Shown piece after piece: positions 47,186 to 55,751 of a DNA stretch of 64,000 bases. How positions within the stretch are numbered: position 1 is the first letter of the stretch; every line of letters begins with the position of its first letter. The translations under genes were made by a program, and so were the position numbers. Source of the DNA: Deltaproteobacteria bacterium (GTDB taxonomy: Bacteria > Myxococcota > Kuafuiibacteriia > Kuafuiibacteriales > Kuafuiibacteriaceae); NCBI GenBank assembly GCA_011526105.1, contig WYAZ01000137.1:46852-110851 (forward strand). Reading direction: 5' to 3'. Below the pieces are notes generated by a model. It made no database searches. It was given only the letters and a program-made list of their open reading frames with translations, and was not told the origin of the DNA.

Positions 47186-49356
47186 TCCGGACCGGAGGCG
47201 GGGGCTCGTCTTCGCTTCTTCTTGCGTTTACGGCGCTTCTCGGCCTGTTCCTGGTCAGTCTGGGCCCTCTGGCGGGCGAGCTCCATGAAGTGGGCCTGGG
47301 CTCGAAACGGGGTCCCGGACTTCGGAACACGCACATAACGGCCGTCCGGAGCCAGTTCCGAGGCCTTCTGATTGTCCCTGAGCTCGGCCCCGAGGATCTC
47401 GTCGATCACCCGTCGTTTGAGGGTTTCGTTCTCGATGGGGATCATCACCTCGACCCGGCGGTCGAAATTCCGCGGCATCACGTCCGTGCTGGTGATGAAG
47501 ACCTCCTCCTGATCTCCGGACCGGAAGTAGAAGACGCGCGAGTGTTCGAGGAAGCGGTCGACGAGGGTTCGGACCTGAATCCGCTCGTCGGTCAGACCAG
47601 GGATCCCGACCTTGAGCGAACACGGACCGCGAACGAGGAGCTGAACATCCACTCCAGCGCGAGCTGCGTCGACCAAGGCGCGAATGACCTGGGGGTCGAT
47701 GAGCGCGTTGCTCTTCATCACGATGCGCGACTTCTCACCCCGTTTCGCGCCTTCCTGGGTACGTCCGATCAGCTCGAGCAAACGTCGGCGCAGATCGAGC
47801 GGCGCCACGACCAGCTTCTTCCAGCTCGGCGGGCTCGAATAGCCGGTGAGTAGATTAAAGAGGGCGGTGATGTCGCTCGACACCGCTTCCTCGGCCGTGA
47901 ACAAGGAGAGGTCGGAGTAGATGCGGGCGGACTTCTCGTTGTAGTTGCCCGTGCCGATGTGCACGTAGCTCCGGACCCCCGCGCTCTCTCGACGCACCAC
48001 GAGCGTGACCTTGCAGTGCGTCTTGAGGCCGATCATGCCGTACACGACATGGACCCCGGCGTCTTCGAGCGCCCTCGCCCACTCGACGTTCGCCTCCTCG
48101 TCGAAGCGCGCCTTGATCTCGACGAGCGCGGTGACCTGCTTGCCGTTTTCGGCCGCCCCCACCAGCGCGCTCAAGATCGGGGAGTTACGAGTGACTCGAT
48201 ACAGCGTCTGCTTGATGGCGAGCACGTTCGGATCGAGCGCGGCCGCGGTGAGGAGCTCGATCACCGGCTCATAGGATTCGTAGGGGTGGTGGAGCAGGAT
48301 GTCGCCGCGCGCGATTTCTCCGAAGAGATCCTCGGCGTCCCGGAGGCGCTGGGAGAGCACCGGCTGAAAGGACTCGTCGCGAAGGTCCGAGCGACCGGTC
48401 TGAGACACGAACTGGTCGAGATCGACCAAGGCCAGCGGGCCTCGATGCCGCTGCACGTCCTGCGGAACGAGGCTCAGAGACTTGCGCAGTTCCTCCACCA
48501 AGCTCTCCGAGGCGGTATTTCGGATCTCGAGCCGCACTGCGTCGAGGCGACCGCGCCGCTGGAGCTCTTTCTCCACCGCCTCGATCAGATCCTCCTGCTC
48601 GTCCTCGTCGACCTTCAGGTCCCAGTTTCGAATCACCCGAAAAGGCACACACTCGAGGATTCGCATGCCGGGAAAGAGCTTGCCGATGAAGCGGTAAATG
48701 ACGTCCTCGAGGAACACGAGCGCACGGCCTTCGGAACGAGAGAGTTCCACGAAGCGAGGCAGGCTGAGCGGAACCTGAACCACGGCAAGCAGCGGGAAAC
48801 GCTCGTCCGGCGCCCGCTCCGGCACGAGGAAGACCGCGAGGTTCTGAGAGCGGTTTCGGAGGATGGGAAAGGGGTGCCCCGGGTCGACCGCCATCGGGGT
48901 CAGCATGGGGAAGACCTTTCGATCGAAGTGCGCCTCCACGAAGGCGGCGTCCTCGACCGGAAGCTCGACCTCACGGAGCAGGTGGAGGCCTTCGCGCGCG
49001 AGGCTCGGAAGTACGTCTTCGAGGAAGATCCGCTCCTGGTCCTCGACCTGCCGCGCGACCCGCTCGCAGATCGCGTTGAGCTGCTCCTGCGGGAGCATGC
49101 CGTCCGGCCCGGTTTCGAGCACGCCGCTCTTCTGCTGCTGCTTGAGCCCCGCCACGCGGATCATGAAGAACTCGTCGAGGTTGGACGAGACGATCGAGAG
49201 GAACTTCACGCGCTCGAGCAGAGGCACGCTGGGGTCCTGGGCTTCCTCGACGATGAGCTGATTGAACTCGAGGAACGAGAGTTCGCGATTCGTGAAGCCG
49301 AGCGAGCTCAGCTCCGGTGGCGGCTCGCGACTCGTTCTCTCCGCCGCGGCAGGCAT
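47182..49356 (-). CDS. ppk1: Polyphosphate kinase 1
   Basis: Ppk1 makes inorganic polyphosphate from ATP at the membrane. The protein has 724 residues. The N-terminal part (NRELSFLEFNQLIVEEAQD, then RVKFLSIVSSNLDEFFMIRV) is typical. The catalytic His lies in YVHIGTGNYNEKSARIYSD, and the second PLD-like half has SADVMP-type segments (TSTDVMPRNFDRRVEVMIP). The C-terminus ends in a Lys/Arg run. No strong ribosome-binding site is seen; TATGAC ends 5 nt before the ATG. It precedes the RGG gene by 34 bp. Confidence 0.96.
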   Translation of the reverse strand: MPAAAERTSREPPPELSSLGFTNRELSFLEFNQLIVEEAQDPSVPLLERVKFLSIVSSNLDEFFMIRVAGLKQQQKSGVLETGPDGMLPQEQLNAICERVARQVEDQERIFLEDVLPSLAREGLHLLREVELPVEDAAFVEAHFDRKVFPMLTPMAVDPGHPFPILRNRSQNLAVFLVPERAPDERFPLLAVVQVPLSLPRFVELSRSEGRALVFLEDVIYRFIGKLFPGMRILECVPFRVIRNWDLKVDEDEQEDLIEAVEKELQRRGRLDAVRLEIRNTASESLVEELRKSLSLVPQDVQRHRGPLALVDLDQFVSQTGRSDLRDESFQPVLSQRLRDAEDLFGEIARGDILLHHPYESYEPVIELLTAAALDPNVLAIKQTLYRVTRNSPILSALVGAAENGKQVTALVEIKARFDEEANVEWARALEDAGVHVVYGMIGLKTHCKVTLVVRRESAGVRSYVHIGTGNYNEKSARIYSDLSLFTAEEAVSSDITALFNLLTGYSSPPSWKKLVVAPLDLRRRLLELIGRTQEGAKRGEKSRIVMKSNALIDPQVIRALVDAARAGVDVQLLVRGPCSLKVGIPGLTDERIQVRTLVDRFLEHSRVFYFRSGDQEEVFITSTDVMPRNFDRRVEVMIPIENETLKRRVIDEILGAELRDNQKASELAPDGRYVRVPKSGTPFRAQAHFMELARQRAQTDQEQAEKRRKRKKKRRRAPASGPD

Positions 49357-49396
49357 GCTCCGTCATACAGCGAGACCGGCGAAACGAAAAGCGCGG

Positions 49397-49425
49397 TTGA
49401 CGGCGCGGCGCGAAGCCCGTAGCCC
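49397..49425 (+). promoter_or_regulatory. Weak candidate promoter for mevalonate kinase gene
   Basis: TTGACG (49397-49402) is followed 17 bp later by TAGCCC (49420-49425), upstream of the ATG at 49449. The -35 matches five of six, the -10 only two of six bases. The site lies in the 92-bp gap between the divergent ppk1 and this gene. Confidence 0.2.
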
Positions 49426-49448
49426 AGCCGAGTGCTCGGTGAAGTTCG

Positions 49449-50375
49449 ATGAGCGCCACGAGAGGCTTCGCACCTGCGAAGCTCATCCTGTTTGGCGAAC
49501 ATGCCGTCGGCTACGGCGCCCCCGCGCTGGGTATCGCCCTCTCGCGCGGGGTGGCGGTCGAGCTCCAGGCGGGAACGGGTGGCCTGAGTGTCACCCTGCC
49601 CGAGGCTGGAGCGCGCCCACTCAGCACCGGGCCGTCCGTTGAGACCCTCGTCGGCGCGGTGCTCGGCGACCTATGTACCGAGCTGGACGTGACGATCGAC
49701 TTTCAGGTCCCACCGCAGGCTGGTCTCGGCACCTCGGCCGCGCTCGCCATCGCACTCATCCGCGCGCGAAACCTCTGGACGAAATCCGCGCCACCCGAGG
49801 CCACTTCCGCCCTCCATGAGGAGGCCATGCGTGTGGAGCACCTGACACATGGTCGATCCTCGGGCCTCGATCCGGCCCTCGTTTTACACGGCGGCGCAGG
49901 GCCGGTGTGGTTCCTGCTGGAGGGCGGAGAGACCAGGATCGAGATCGTCCCCCTCGCCTCCGCGGTGCACTTCGTGGTCGCGATGAGTCGGCCGCACGCA
50001 GGTACCTCGCATGCGGTGGGTCGCATCGCTGCGCTCGCGTCGACTTGCCCGGCGCTTCACGCCACGACCATGAGTTATCTGGGTGCGCTCACCACCTCCG
50101 CGAGGGAGAGCTTGAGTCTCGGAGACATGCCGCGGCTCGGCCTCGAGATGGATCTCGCCCATGGTGTCCTCGCCGGGCTCGGCCTCGTCAGCTCGGGGGT
50201 CACGACACTCATCGAGCGCGCCAAGGCCTCCGGCGCGCTCGGCGCCAAGATGACGGGAGCCGGAGGGGCGGGCGGAGCCTTGTTCGCGCTGGCCGGCGAT
50301 CGGGAAGCGAGTCGCCGCATCGCCGAGGCTTGGACCGAGTCCGGCGCCTTCGTCCTCGAAGCGCACCTGCTCTAA
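49449..50375 (+). CDS. mvk: Mevalonate kinase (GHMP family)
   Basis: The enzyme phosphorylates mevalonate, a step of the mevalonate route to isoprenoids. The protein has 308 residues. Substrate-binding PAKLILFGEHAVGYGAPAL at the N-terminus is diagnostic of mevalonate kinases within the GHMP family. Motif 2 is PQAGLGTSAALAIAL (a GLGTSAA form), and motif 3 is KMTGAGGAGGALFAL. A relation to homoserine kinase is excluded by the first motif. The gene stands alone; no other mevalonate-pathway gene lies in the window. Its TAA abuts the TGA of the convergent gene. Confidence 0.9.
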   Translation: MSATRGFAPAKLILFGEHAVGYGAPALGIALSRGVAVELQAGTGGLSVTLPEAGARPLSTGPSVETLVGAVLGDLCTELDVTIDFQVPPQAGLGTSAALAIALIRARNLWTKSAPPEATSALHEEAMRVEHLTHGRSSGLDPALVLHGGAGPVWFLLEGGETRIEIVPLASAVHFVVAMSRPHAGTSHAVGRIAALASTCPALHATTMSYLGALTTSARESLSLGDMPRLGLEMDLAHGVLAGLGLVSSGVTTLIERAKASGALGAKMTGAGGAGGALFALAGDREASRRIAEAWTESGAFVLEAHLL

Positions 50376-51791
50376 TCAGCGCTTCTTGCAGCCTTCCAGG
50401 CAGCTCGCATGCGCCAGCCGACACGCTTGTTCACACCGCTCGCGGTCGGTGCAGCCCGCAAGGCAGCCTTCGAGTTGGCGTTCTGCGTCATCGATGCACG
50501 CCGACATCGAGCTCCCGGCCGCGGTGCATCCGAGGAACGCGAGTTCTCGCGCGATCACGGCGAGAGGCTTGCGACTGTCCAAGGCCTCTTTCTTGATGAA
50601 CCCCGCTGGACCCCGCGGAAGCGCCATCACCAGGATCCATTCGTCGAAGTCTTCATAGGTCCGCACTTGAGCACCGACAGGAAGCGGCGCCACGAGCTTG
50701 CCCTTCGAACCGGGGTGCGTGCGGAGACGAACGCCCTCTTGCTTCACGAAGGCGGTCCCCGGAGGGCTCTCCGGGTCGTCGAACCCGAGTGATGGCGCGA
50801 GCGCGGCCCGGCTTTCCGTCGGCGCCTCGATCCGGGTGGTCTCCGGCTCCGGCTCCGGCTCCGGCTCTTCGGTTGGCGGCGCGAGGACAGCCTCCGCGCC
50901 CTCGACCGGCGCGAGCTGAACCGCGCGGACAGGCTTCAGCGGGAGAGGCGCCTGCGCAGGGATGGCGATCGGCACCGCTTCCTCCGGGGAGCGCTTGGCG
51001 AAGATCAGGATGAGGCCGAGCGCGAGCGGAAACACGGCGAGCCAGACGCGAAGGAACAAGGGCGCTCTCTCGAGCTGGGCGACGAGTCGAGTGACGAAGG
51101 CGGACAGACTGGGACGCTTGCTCTCGGAGACGTGCACGACCGAGGCTTCGTTCCACGCCTTCGTGGGGGGCCGCTCTCGGCCCTTGGACACCGGCACCGG
51201 CACGACCGAGACACCTTCGCCTTGAGAGATCCGAGCGTAGACGTCCCCGCTGCTCCGCGCCGGGGTCACGGTCACCTGGGGGCCCGCTTCGCTGCGAGCG
51301 GGGCGAGGCGCCGCGGATCGTCGCAGCGTTCGGTCCGAGGTTTCGCGCTCGCCGGCTGGAGCGTTGAGCAGCGTCTCGACCACCTCGGGCTCCGGCTCCC
51401 GCTCGAACTTCGAGGCTTCGATCGATGAGGGCGGGCGCCCCGCGTTCATCGTGCGGCCTTCCGCATCGGTGCGGCCGCGAAAGTCGGCGGCCGAAGTGCT
51501 GATGGGCATGGTGTGAGGCTCGATGTCGGCCTCGCCGAGCGTGCGGCCATCGGACTCCTCGAAGTCCGCACTCGACGGAATCGCTCCGCCCTCCGCCATG
51601 CTCGAGGGGTAGGTCACCCCCACCGCGGTCTGCTCGTCCATCGGAAGTGCCTGCACCTCCTCGGCGGTTTCTTCGGGCACGACTCGAAACGACTGATGGC
51701 AGCGGCCGCATTCGAGGACCATCGGTTCGCCGGTGAGCTCTGCGTCGGGCACCTCGTTTTCGTGCTGACAGTGCGGGCAGGCGAACAACAC
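50376..51791 (-). CDS. Zinc-ribbon membrane protein with SH3 and Cys-rich C-terminus
   Basis: The protein has 471 residues. Residues 1-~40 are a MJ0042-type zinc ribbon (CPHCQ and CGRCHQ). A long Ser/Pro/Glu/Thr-rich disordered segment follows (~45-240). A membrane helix is at ~248-265 (FLRVWLAVFPLALGLILIF). A second Pro/Glu-rich segment follows, then a bacterial SH3-like domain (~345-405, EGVRLRTHPGSKGKLVAPL). The last ~60 residues contain eight Cys (CTAAGSSMSACIDDAE, CLAGCTDRERCEQAC). The start is GTG with AAGGAG 10 nt upstream. The zinc-ribbon plus disordered architecture is common in myxobacteria. The function is unknown. Confidence 0.85.
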   Translation of the reverse strand: MLFACPHCQHENEVPDAELTGEPMVLECGRCHQSFRVVPEETAEEVQALPMDEQTAVGVTYPSSMAEGGAIPSSADFEESDGRTLGEADIEPHTMPISTSAADFRGRTDAEGRTMNAGRPPSSIEASKFEREPEPEVVETLLNAPAGERETSDRTLRRSAAPRPARSEAGPQVTVTPARSSGDVYARISQGEGVSVVPVPVSKGRERPPTKAWNEASVVHVSESKRPSLSAFVTRLVAQLERAPLFLRVWLAVFPLALGLILIFAKRSPEEAVPIAIPAQAPLPLKPVRAVQLAPVEGAEAVLAPPTEEPEPEPEPETTRIEAPTESRAALAPSLGFDDPESPPGTAFVKQEGVRLRTHPGSKGKLVAPLPVGAQVRTYEDFDEWILVMALPRGPAGFIKKEALDSRKPLAVIARELAFLGCTAAGSSMSACIDDAERQLEGCLAGCTDRERCEQACRLAHASCLEGCKKR

Positions 51792-51806
51792 GCTCGGAAA
51801 GCTCCT

Positions 51807-53186
51807 TCAGCCCAGCGCCGCGACCGCGACCTGGGCCAAGGGATAGAGAGGGTGTTCTTCGGCGTCTTTGAGCGAGGAGAACAAGGCTGGAGCCGCCTCG
51901 CGCTCGCCCATGGCCACGTAGAGAATCACGAGATAGAGCCGGAGCGAGAGGCTCTTGGGCGCCGCGGCGACGAGCTGCTCCATCGCGAGCCTCAGGCCGA
52001 TGGCAAACTCGGGCTTCTCGGGGCCGGGCCGGAGACAGAACTCGAGGAAGGACCGATGGCCCGCGATCTCCGGCAGCTCCGGATCGAGCGCGGCCGCCCA
52101 GTCGATGAGGAACGCCGCCTGCGCAAACTCGCCCTGGGCCACCTTGGCGGCCACCCGCGCGAGTTTGGGGCGTGCCTCGAACGCCTGTCGTTTGCGAAGC
52201 GTCTTCTGCGTGGTGGCGTTCTTGACGAGCTTTCGATACTCCACACCCCGCACGGGGTCGGTGAGCACCTCGAAGGCCTCATTCAGGAGCTCGCGCACCG
52301 CGTCCGGCCCGGGGCCCTCGCCCTTCGCGAGCTGCTTGGCGAGGTACTGCCGGGAGCGATCGATCTGGTCGGGCTTGGTCTCGGGGGTGACGCGCAAGAT
52401 CTCGAGGTAGTCTTTGCCTCGAAGCGGATCCACCGCCTGCGCGATTTCGGCGCGCCGAGCCTTGAGCGAACTCTGTGGGCTCGACGAGGGCGTGACCGTG
52501 GCTTCGCGATTCGGCATGGCGGGCCCGGCCGCAACCGCGGCGGCCTCCTCGTGTAACACGAGGTCCGGCTCTTCAGAAAGCCCGACCCGGTGATCGCTGG
52601 AGTGGGGCACGACACGACGCGCAGCGTCTTGTCCTTCGAAGCTCAGCATGTCAGCGAGAGACAGCGATAGGAGCGCCGCGCCAAGGACTTCCCGTGAGAG
52701 ATCCCCCGAGCACAGCGACAAGACCGGCACCGACGCCTCGAGTCCCCTGAGCGCTTTCTCGAGTGGCGGCGGGAAGCCGAACGGATCGGCCGTGCGCGGA
52801 TACGTATCGTTCAGACGAATCCGTCGATCTTCGTGCGTCCGGAGGAATCGTTCGACGCGCTCGTGCGCGCGAGGGCGCGAAAGAGCGGCGAACAGGACGG
52901 GCAGGGTCCTGAGCGCAGCACGCGTCGAGCCCGGGGGCGGCGACTGTCCTTCCACGAAGGAGAATTCTCCGCGCCCCTCCGCGACCAGGGACACCAACGC
53001 CTCCTCGACCTCCTCCGACGCGGCCCCGACCGAGATCGGGATCCCTTCGCGAAAGTAGAACCCATCGTCCCCGGGCTGGGCTTCGACCTTCAGGACCCCC
53101 GTGAGGTTCGAACGGAGCAGGTCGATGAGCAGCGCCTCGGCCGGATAAGCCGAGAAGGTGCCGGAGAAGGTCTCGCTCGGCCTCAT
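51807..53186 (-). CDS. DUF4388 (PATAN) protein with degenerate J-like domain
   Basis: The protein has 459 residues from ATG 53186. Residues ~1-85 are a DUF4388/PATAN domain (FSAYPAEALLIDLLRSNLTG, then FYFREGIPISVGAA). A central charged segment (~210-240) leads to a J-domain-like region (DYLEILRVTPETKPDQIDRS, LLNEAFEVLTDPVRGVEYRK), about residues 260-330, in which the essential HPD is replaced by KPDQ. TPR-like helices fill the C-terminus. Starts at TTG 53204 or GTG 53237 are possible but less usual. Only 15 bp separate it from the zinc-ribbon gene. It may be a scaffold in gliding or signalling, as PATAN proteins are often found; this is inference. Confidence 0.8.
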   Translation of the reverse strand: MRPSETFSGTFSAYPAEALLIDLLRSNLTGVLKVEAQPGDDGFYFREGIPISVGAASEEVEEALVSLVAEGRGEFSFVEGQSPPPGSTRAALRTLPVLFAALSRPRAHERVERFLRTHEDRRIRLNDTYPRTADPFGFPPPLEKALRGLEASVPVLSLCSGDLSREVLGAALLSLSLADMLSFEGQDAARRVVPHSSDHRVGLSEEPDLVLHEEAAAVAAGPAMPNREATVTPSSSPQSSLKARRAEIAQAVDPLRGKDYLEILRVTPETKPDQIDRSRQYLAKQLAKGEGPGPDAVRELLNEAFEVLTDPVRGVEYRKLVKNATTQKTLRKRQAFEARPKLARVAAKVAQGEFAQAAFLIDWAAALDPELPEIAGHRSFLEFCLRPGPEKPEFAIGLRLAMEQLVAAAPKSLSLRLYLVILYVAMGEREAAPALFSSLKDAEEHPLYPLAQVAVAALG

Positions 53187-53282
53187 GCTGCTGATTCGTC
53201 TCAAAAGGGAAAATCCTCGCCCGAATCCTAGCCCCACCGGGCGGAAATGGAACGGGGGGCGCCGGTGATTCCGAAGGTCGTG

Positions 53283-53288
53283 TAAGAT
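53283..53288 (+). promoter_or_regulatory. -10-like TAAGAT directly upstream of the lipoprotein gene
   Basis: TAAGAT ends 6 nt before the ATG at 53295, inside GTGTAAGATACGCCC. No -35 box is clear and no ribosome-binding site exists. This geometry is that of a leaderless transcript. Confidence 0.35.
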
Positions 53289-53294
53289 ACGCCC

Positions 53295-53852
53295 ATGCTG
53301 GGGGGGCCAGGGAAGTCCGCGAGACGTCCGGGCGTGGCCCAGGCGGCCGCAGCCCTCGCGCTCGGCCTCGCTTCCTGTGGACTCGACCAGGTCGAGGTGC
53401 TGCTCGACGACCAGGTCTCCATCCCCGCCACGACGATCGGGTCGCCCTTTCAGCCCACCTACCCGCAGCTTCAGGGCTTGGCCTTTGCGTCCCGTCAGGA
53501 GCTACAGAACAACGACGTGAAGCCGGAGGACATCGACGCCATCTTTGTGCTCGGCGCCAGGCTCGAGGGCACGGAGCCCCAAAAGGACAACCTCGGCGCC
53601 ATCCTCTCTCGCGCGAGCTTCGATGTCGAATCACCGGGGCTCGAACGCCGCCTCCTCGCGAGCAAGGATCCGATGCCCGACGGCCCGAGCGTGGAGCTGG
53701 ACTTTGATCCGATGTTCGACCTGAAGCCCTACGGGACGGCACCGTCGATGAGCATCCACACCGACCTCGGCCTCAAAGAACCTCGTGCCTTCCCCACCAC
53801 AGTGAAAGTCACCTTCACGCTGTTGGTCGACGTCAACCTGGGCGGAATCTAA
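53295..53852 (+). CDS. Putative lipoprotein, unknown function
   Basis: The protein has 185 residues. The hydrophobic segment AAAALALGLASC has a lipobox (Cys28), directing it to the envelope. The rest is beta-rich (VEVLLDDQVSIPAT, MSIHTDLGL, TTVKVTFTLLVDVNL). No family is recognised. The next gene begins at the base after its TAA, so they are co-translated. Confidence 0.75.
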   Translation: MLGGPGKSARRPGVAQAAAALALGLASCGLDQVEVLLDDQVSIPATTIGSPFQPTYPQLQGLAFASRQELQNNDVKPEDIDAIFVLGARLEGTEPQKDNLGAILSRASFDVESPGLERRLLASKDPMPDGPSVELDFDPMFDLKPYGTAPSMSIHTDLGLKEPRAFPTTVKVTFTLLVDVNLGGI

Positions 53853-54599
53853 ATGGTCACCACAGATAGCTATCGCAACCAAGGCCGACGCGACGTGCAC
53901 CCAGCTTTGCCGGAGCTCGTCGGCGGACTCGACCTCTCTTCGGAGTCCCTTCGAGGCCGCGCGGACAAAGAGACGCTCACCCCGTTGCTGGAGCTGCTCG
54001 CGAACGCGGAGTACTGGCTGTCCTTCGACGTGGGCACCTTCGAACCGCTGCTCACCAAGACGCCTTCGCCTCTAAGAGAGCTCGGGGTCGGCATCGCGCT
54101 GCGCTTCGGCGAGAACGTCGAGGGTCGGCTCTCGAGCTCGGATCTGGACTCGGCACGCACCGGGCTCGTCGAGCGGCTGCCGGACGACCTCAAGCAGGCG
54201 CTGTCCCTGGGGCTCGAGGTGCTCGAACGCGCGGTCTCTGCCCGAGACGGCGGGTCGGCGCTCGAGCGAGATGGTTTTGCCCCGTACAGCCCGAAGAAGA
54301 ACCTCTCCGTGCACGCGCTCATGGCGGGCGGAAAAGGTGAGATTCGAGCGGATGGCCAGGTCCTGAGGAAGGGCCAGCGCCTCCGAGTCGAGATCGGCCG
54401 TCCGGTGCAGCTGGCTGGCTTCGACGATCGCGGACAGCCCGCCGCGGCCCCCGAGATAGAGACCCGCACCGAGGGCAGCGTCCTCGCACGGGACGGCAAA
54501 GAAGCGAACCTGCGGGACGTGGTGCTGCTCGTTCCCGGCGCGTACCGTGTGCGTGTTCCGGGCAAGCTGGAAGGCGACGGATTTCTGCTCGCCGGCTGA
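53853..54599 (+). CDS. Protein of unknown function, downstream partner of the lipoprotein
   Basis: The protein has 248 residues and no signal peptide or membrane helix. I recognise no family. The N-terminal ~150 residues look helical and Leu-rich (TLTPLLELLANAEYWLSFDV), while the last ~80 are beta-rich (LRVEIGRPVQLAGFDDRG, AYRVRVPGKLEGDGFLLAG). The ATG directly follows the stop of the lipoprotein. Codon use matches its neighbours. It ends 30 bp before the convergent lipoprotein gene. Confidence 0.7.
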   Translation: MVTTDSYRNQGRRDVHPALPELVGGLDLSSESLRGRADKETLTPLLELLANAEYWLSFDVGTFEPLLTKTPSPLRELGVGIALRFGENVEGRLSSSDLDSARTGLVERLPDDLKQALSLGLEVLERAVSARDGGSALERDGFAPYSPKKNLSVHALMAGGKGEIRADGQVLRKGQRLRVEIGRPVQLAGFDDRGQPAAAPEIETRTEGSVLARDGKEANLRDVVLLVPGAYRVRVPGKLEGDGFLLAG

Positions 54600-54629
54600 G
54601 GCGGAGGCCTCGACTCAGTCGGTCGTGAA

Positions 54630-55553
54630 TCACTCCGAGGGCGCCGGCTTGGGCTTCTCGGGATTTGCAGGTTCGAGTTCCCAAACCTTCTCGCGGTCGA
54701 AGATGAGCAGCCCGCGAAAGCCTGGATGATTTCGAGCGTCATAGAGCTCGTGGGTTCGCGCCCTCACCGGCTTCTTGGTGGTGAAGTCGTCTGGCTCAAA
54801 GAGGATCAAGACATCGCGGTTCGGGATCGCGGCCCCCACCTGCCCCAGACCGAACTTGGCGAGCATCTCCGCGCGAAACTCGGGGTCCAGGATTCGCGCC
54901 GAGATGCCGTCGACGTTGGGCATGTCGAGGACGCGCAGCTGGCCGGCATCGTTTCGCAGCTCCACCGCGCCGGTGGCTGTCTTCACGCGACGGCGAAGGT
55001 TCTCGTGACCAAGCTTCAGGAGTTCGTCTTCGGAGTCTTGGGCCTCCCCAACTTCGGCCACCGAGACGTAGCGATAGCCGAGCAGCTCCTCTGGAACGCC
55101 GAGCAGCACGAAGACATCGTCCGAGATCGCTCGGCGCCAGGGGCGCAACTGGTCTTGCTTGCTCCGCGGCCCGATGGCACCGAGGTCTTGCACCCGCACC
55201 CAGGTCCCACTCTTCAGGATGGGGATGAACTCGGACCGGGCCTGGCTCAGCGTGCGGCGCCGAGCCTCGGTCTCTTTGACGAGGCGCTCCGAGAGCGCAT
55301 CGAAGTACGCCGAGCGTGACCCCTCCGCCTGATAGGCCGCAAAGAGCGGCGCCGTGTCCCACTCGACCACTTGATCGCCGCGCACGAAGTAGGTGACGAG
55401 CGCGCGTCTCTTTCGAATCGAGAAACCCGGGTTGGCTTCGACGTAGAGACGTTCCGCCTTGCGCTGGAAGTGCTCCGCGTCCAGCTTCTGCTCGCAGGCG
55501 ACGAGCGAAGGCATCAGGGCCACGAGAAACGCCCCGTGAAGCAGTACACGCAT
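54630..55553 (-). CDS. Lipoprotein resembling DUF1444 (YtpQ) family
   Basis: The protein has 307 residues from this ATG. The signal MRVLLHGAFLVALMPSLVAC contains a lipobox with Cys20. The body has segments typical of DUF1444 (VFVLLGVPEELLGYRYVSVA and DEFRAEMLAKFGLG-like, DVLILFEPDDF). DUF1444 proteins have no known activity. A longer in-frame start would add 50 residues without pattern and lose the signal position, so I use 55553. Confidence 0.75.
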   Translation of the reverse strand: MRVLLHGAFLVALMPSLVACEQKLDAEHFQRKAERLYVEANPGFSIRKRRALVTYFVRGDQVVEWDTAPLFAAYQAEGSRSAYFDALSERLVKETEARRRTLSQARSEFIPILKSGTWVRVQDLGAIGPRSKQDQLRPWRRAISDDVFVLLGVPEELLGYRYVSVAEVGEAQDSEDELLKLGHENLRRRVKTATGAVELRNDAGQLRVLDMPNVDGISARILDPEFRAEMLAKFGLGQVGAAIPNRDVLILFEPDDFTTKKPVRARTHELYDARNHPGFRGLLIFDREKVWELEPANPEKPKPAPSE

Positions 55554-55751
55554 GACCCGCGCAGTCTGCCACCGGTCGGCGGCGGGAGGATAGGGGCCCT
55601 CTTGCAGGGCGAACGCGCGGTCCTCAGTTCGGCGGCAGCACCACTGCACCATGGCGTGCCTCGGAGCGAGGTCTCGAACCGACGCGTCGTGGTTCTCGCC
55701 CAATGACTCGGCCCGAAGGCAACGTTCGAGAACCCGTGGTAGAGGGAACGG

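Noticed and set aside
47959..49422. Plus-strand open frame opposite ppk1
   Set aside because: Ppk1 motifs are on the minus strand; the plus frame shows no domain.
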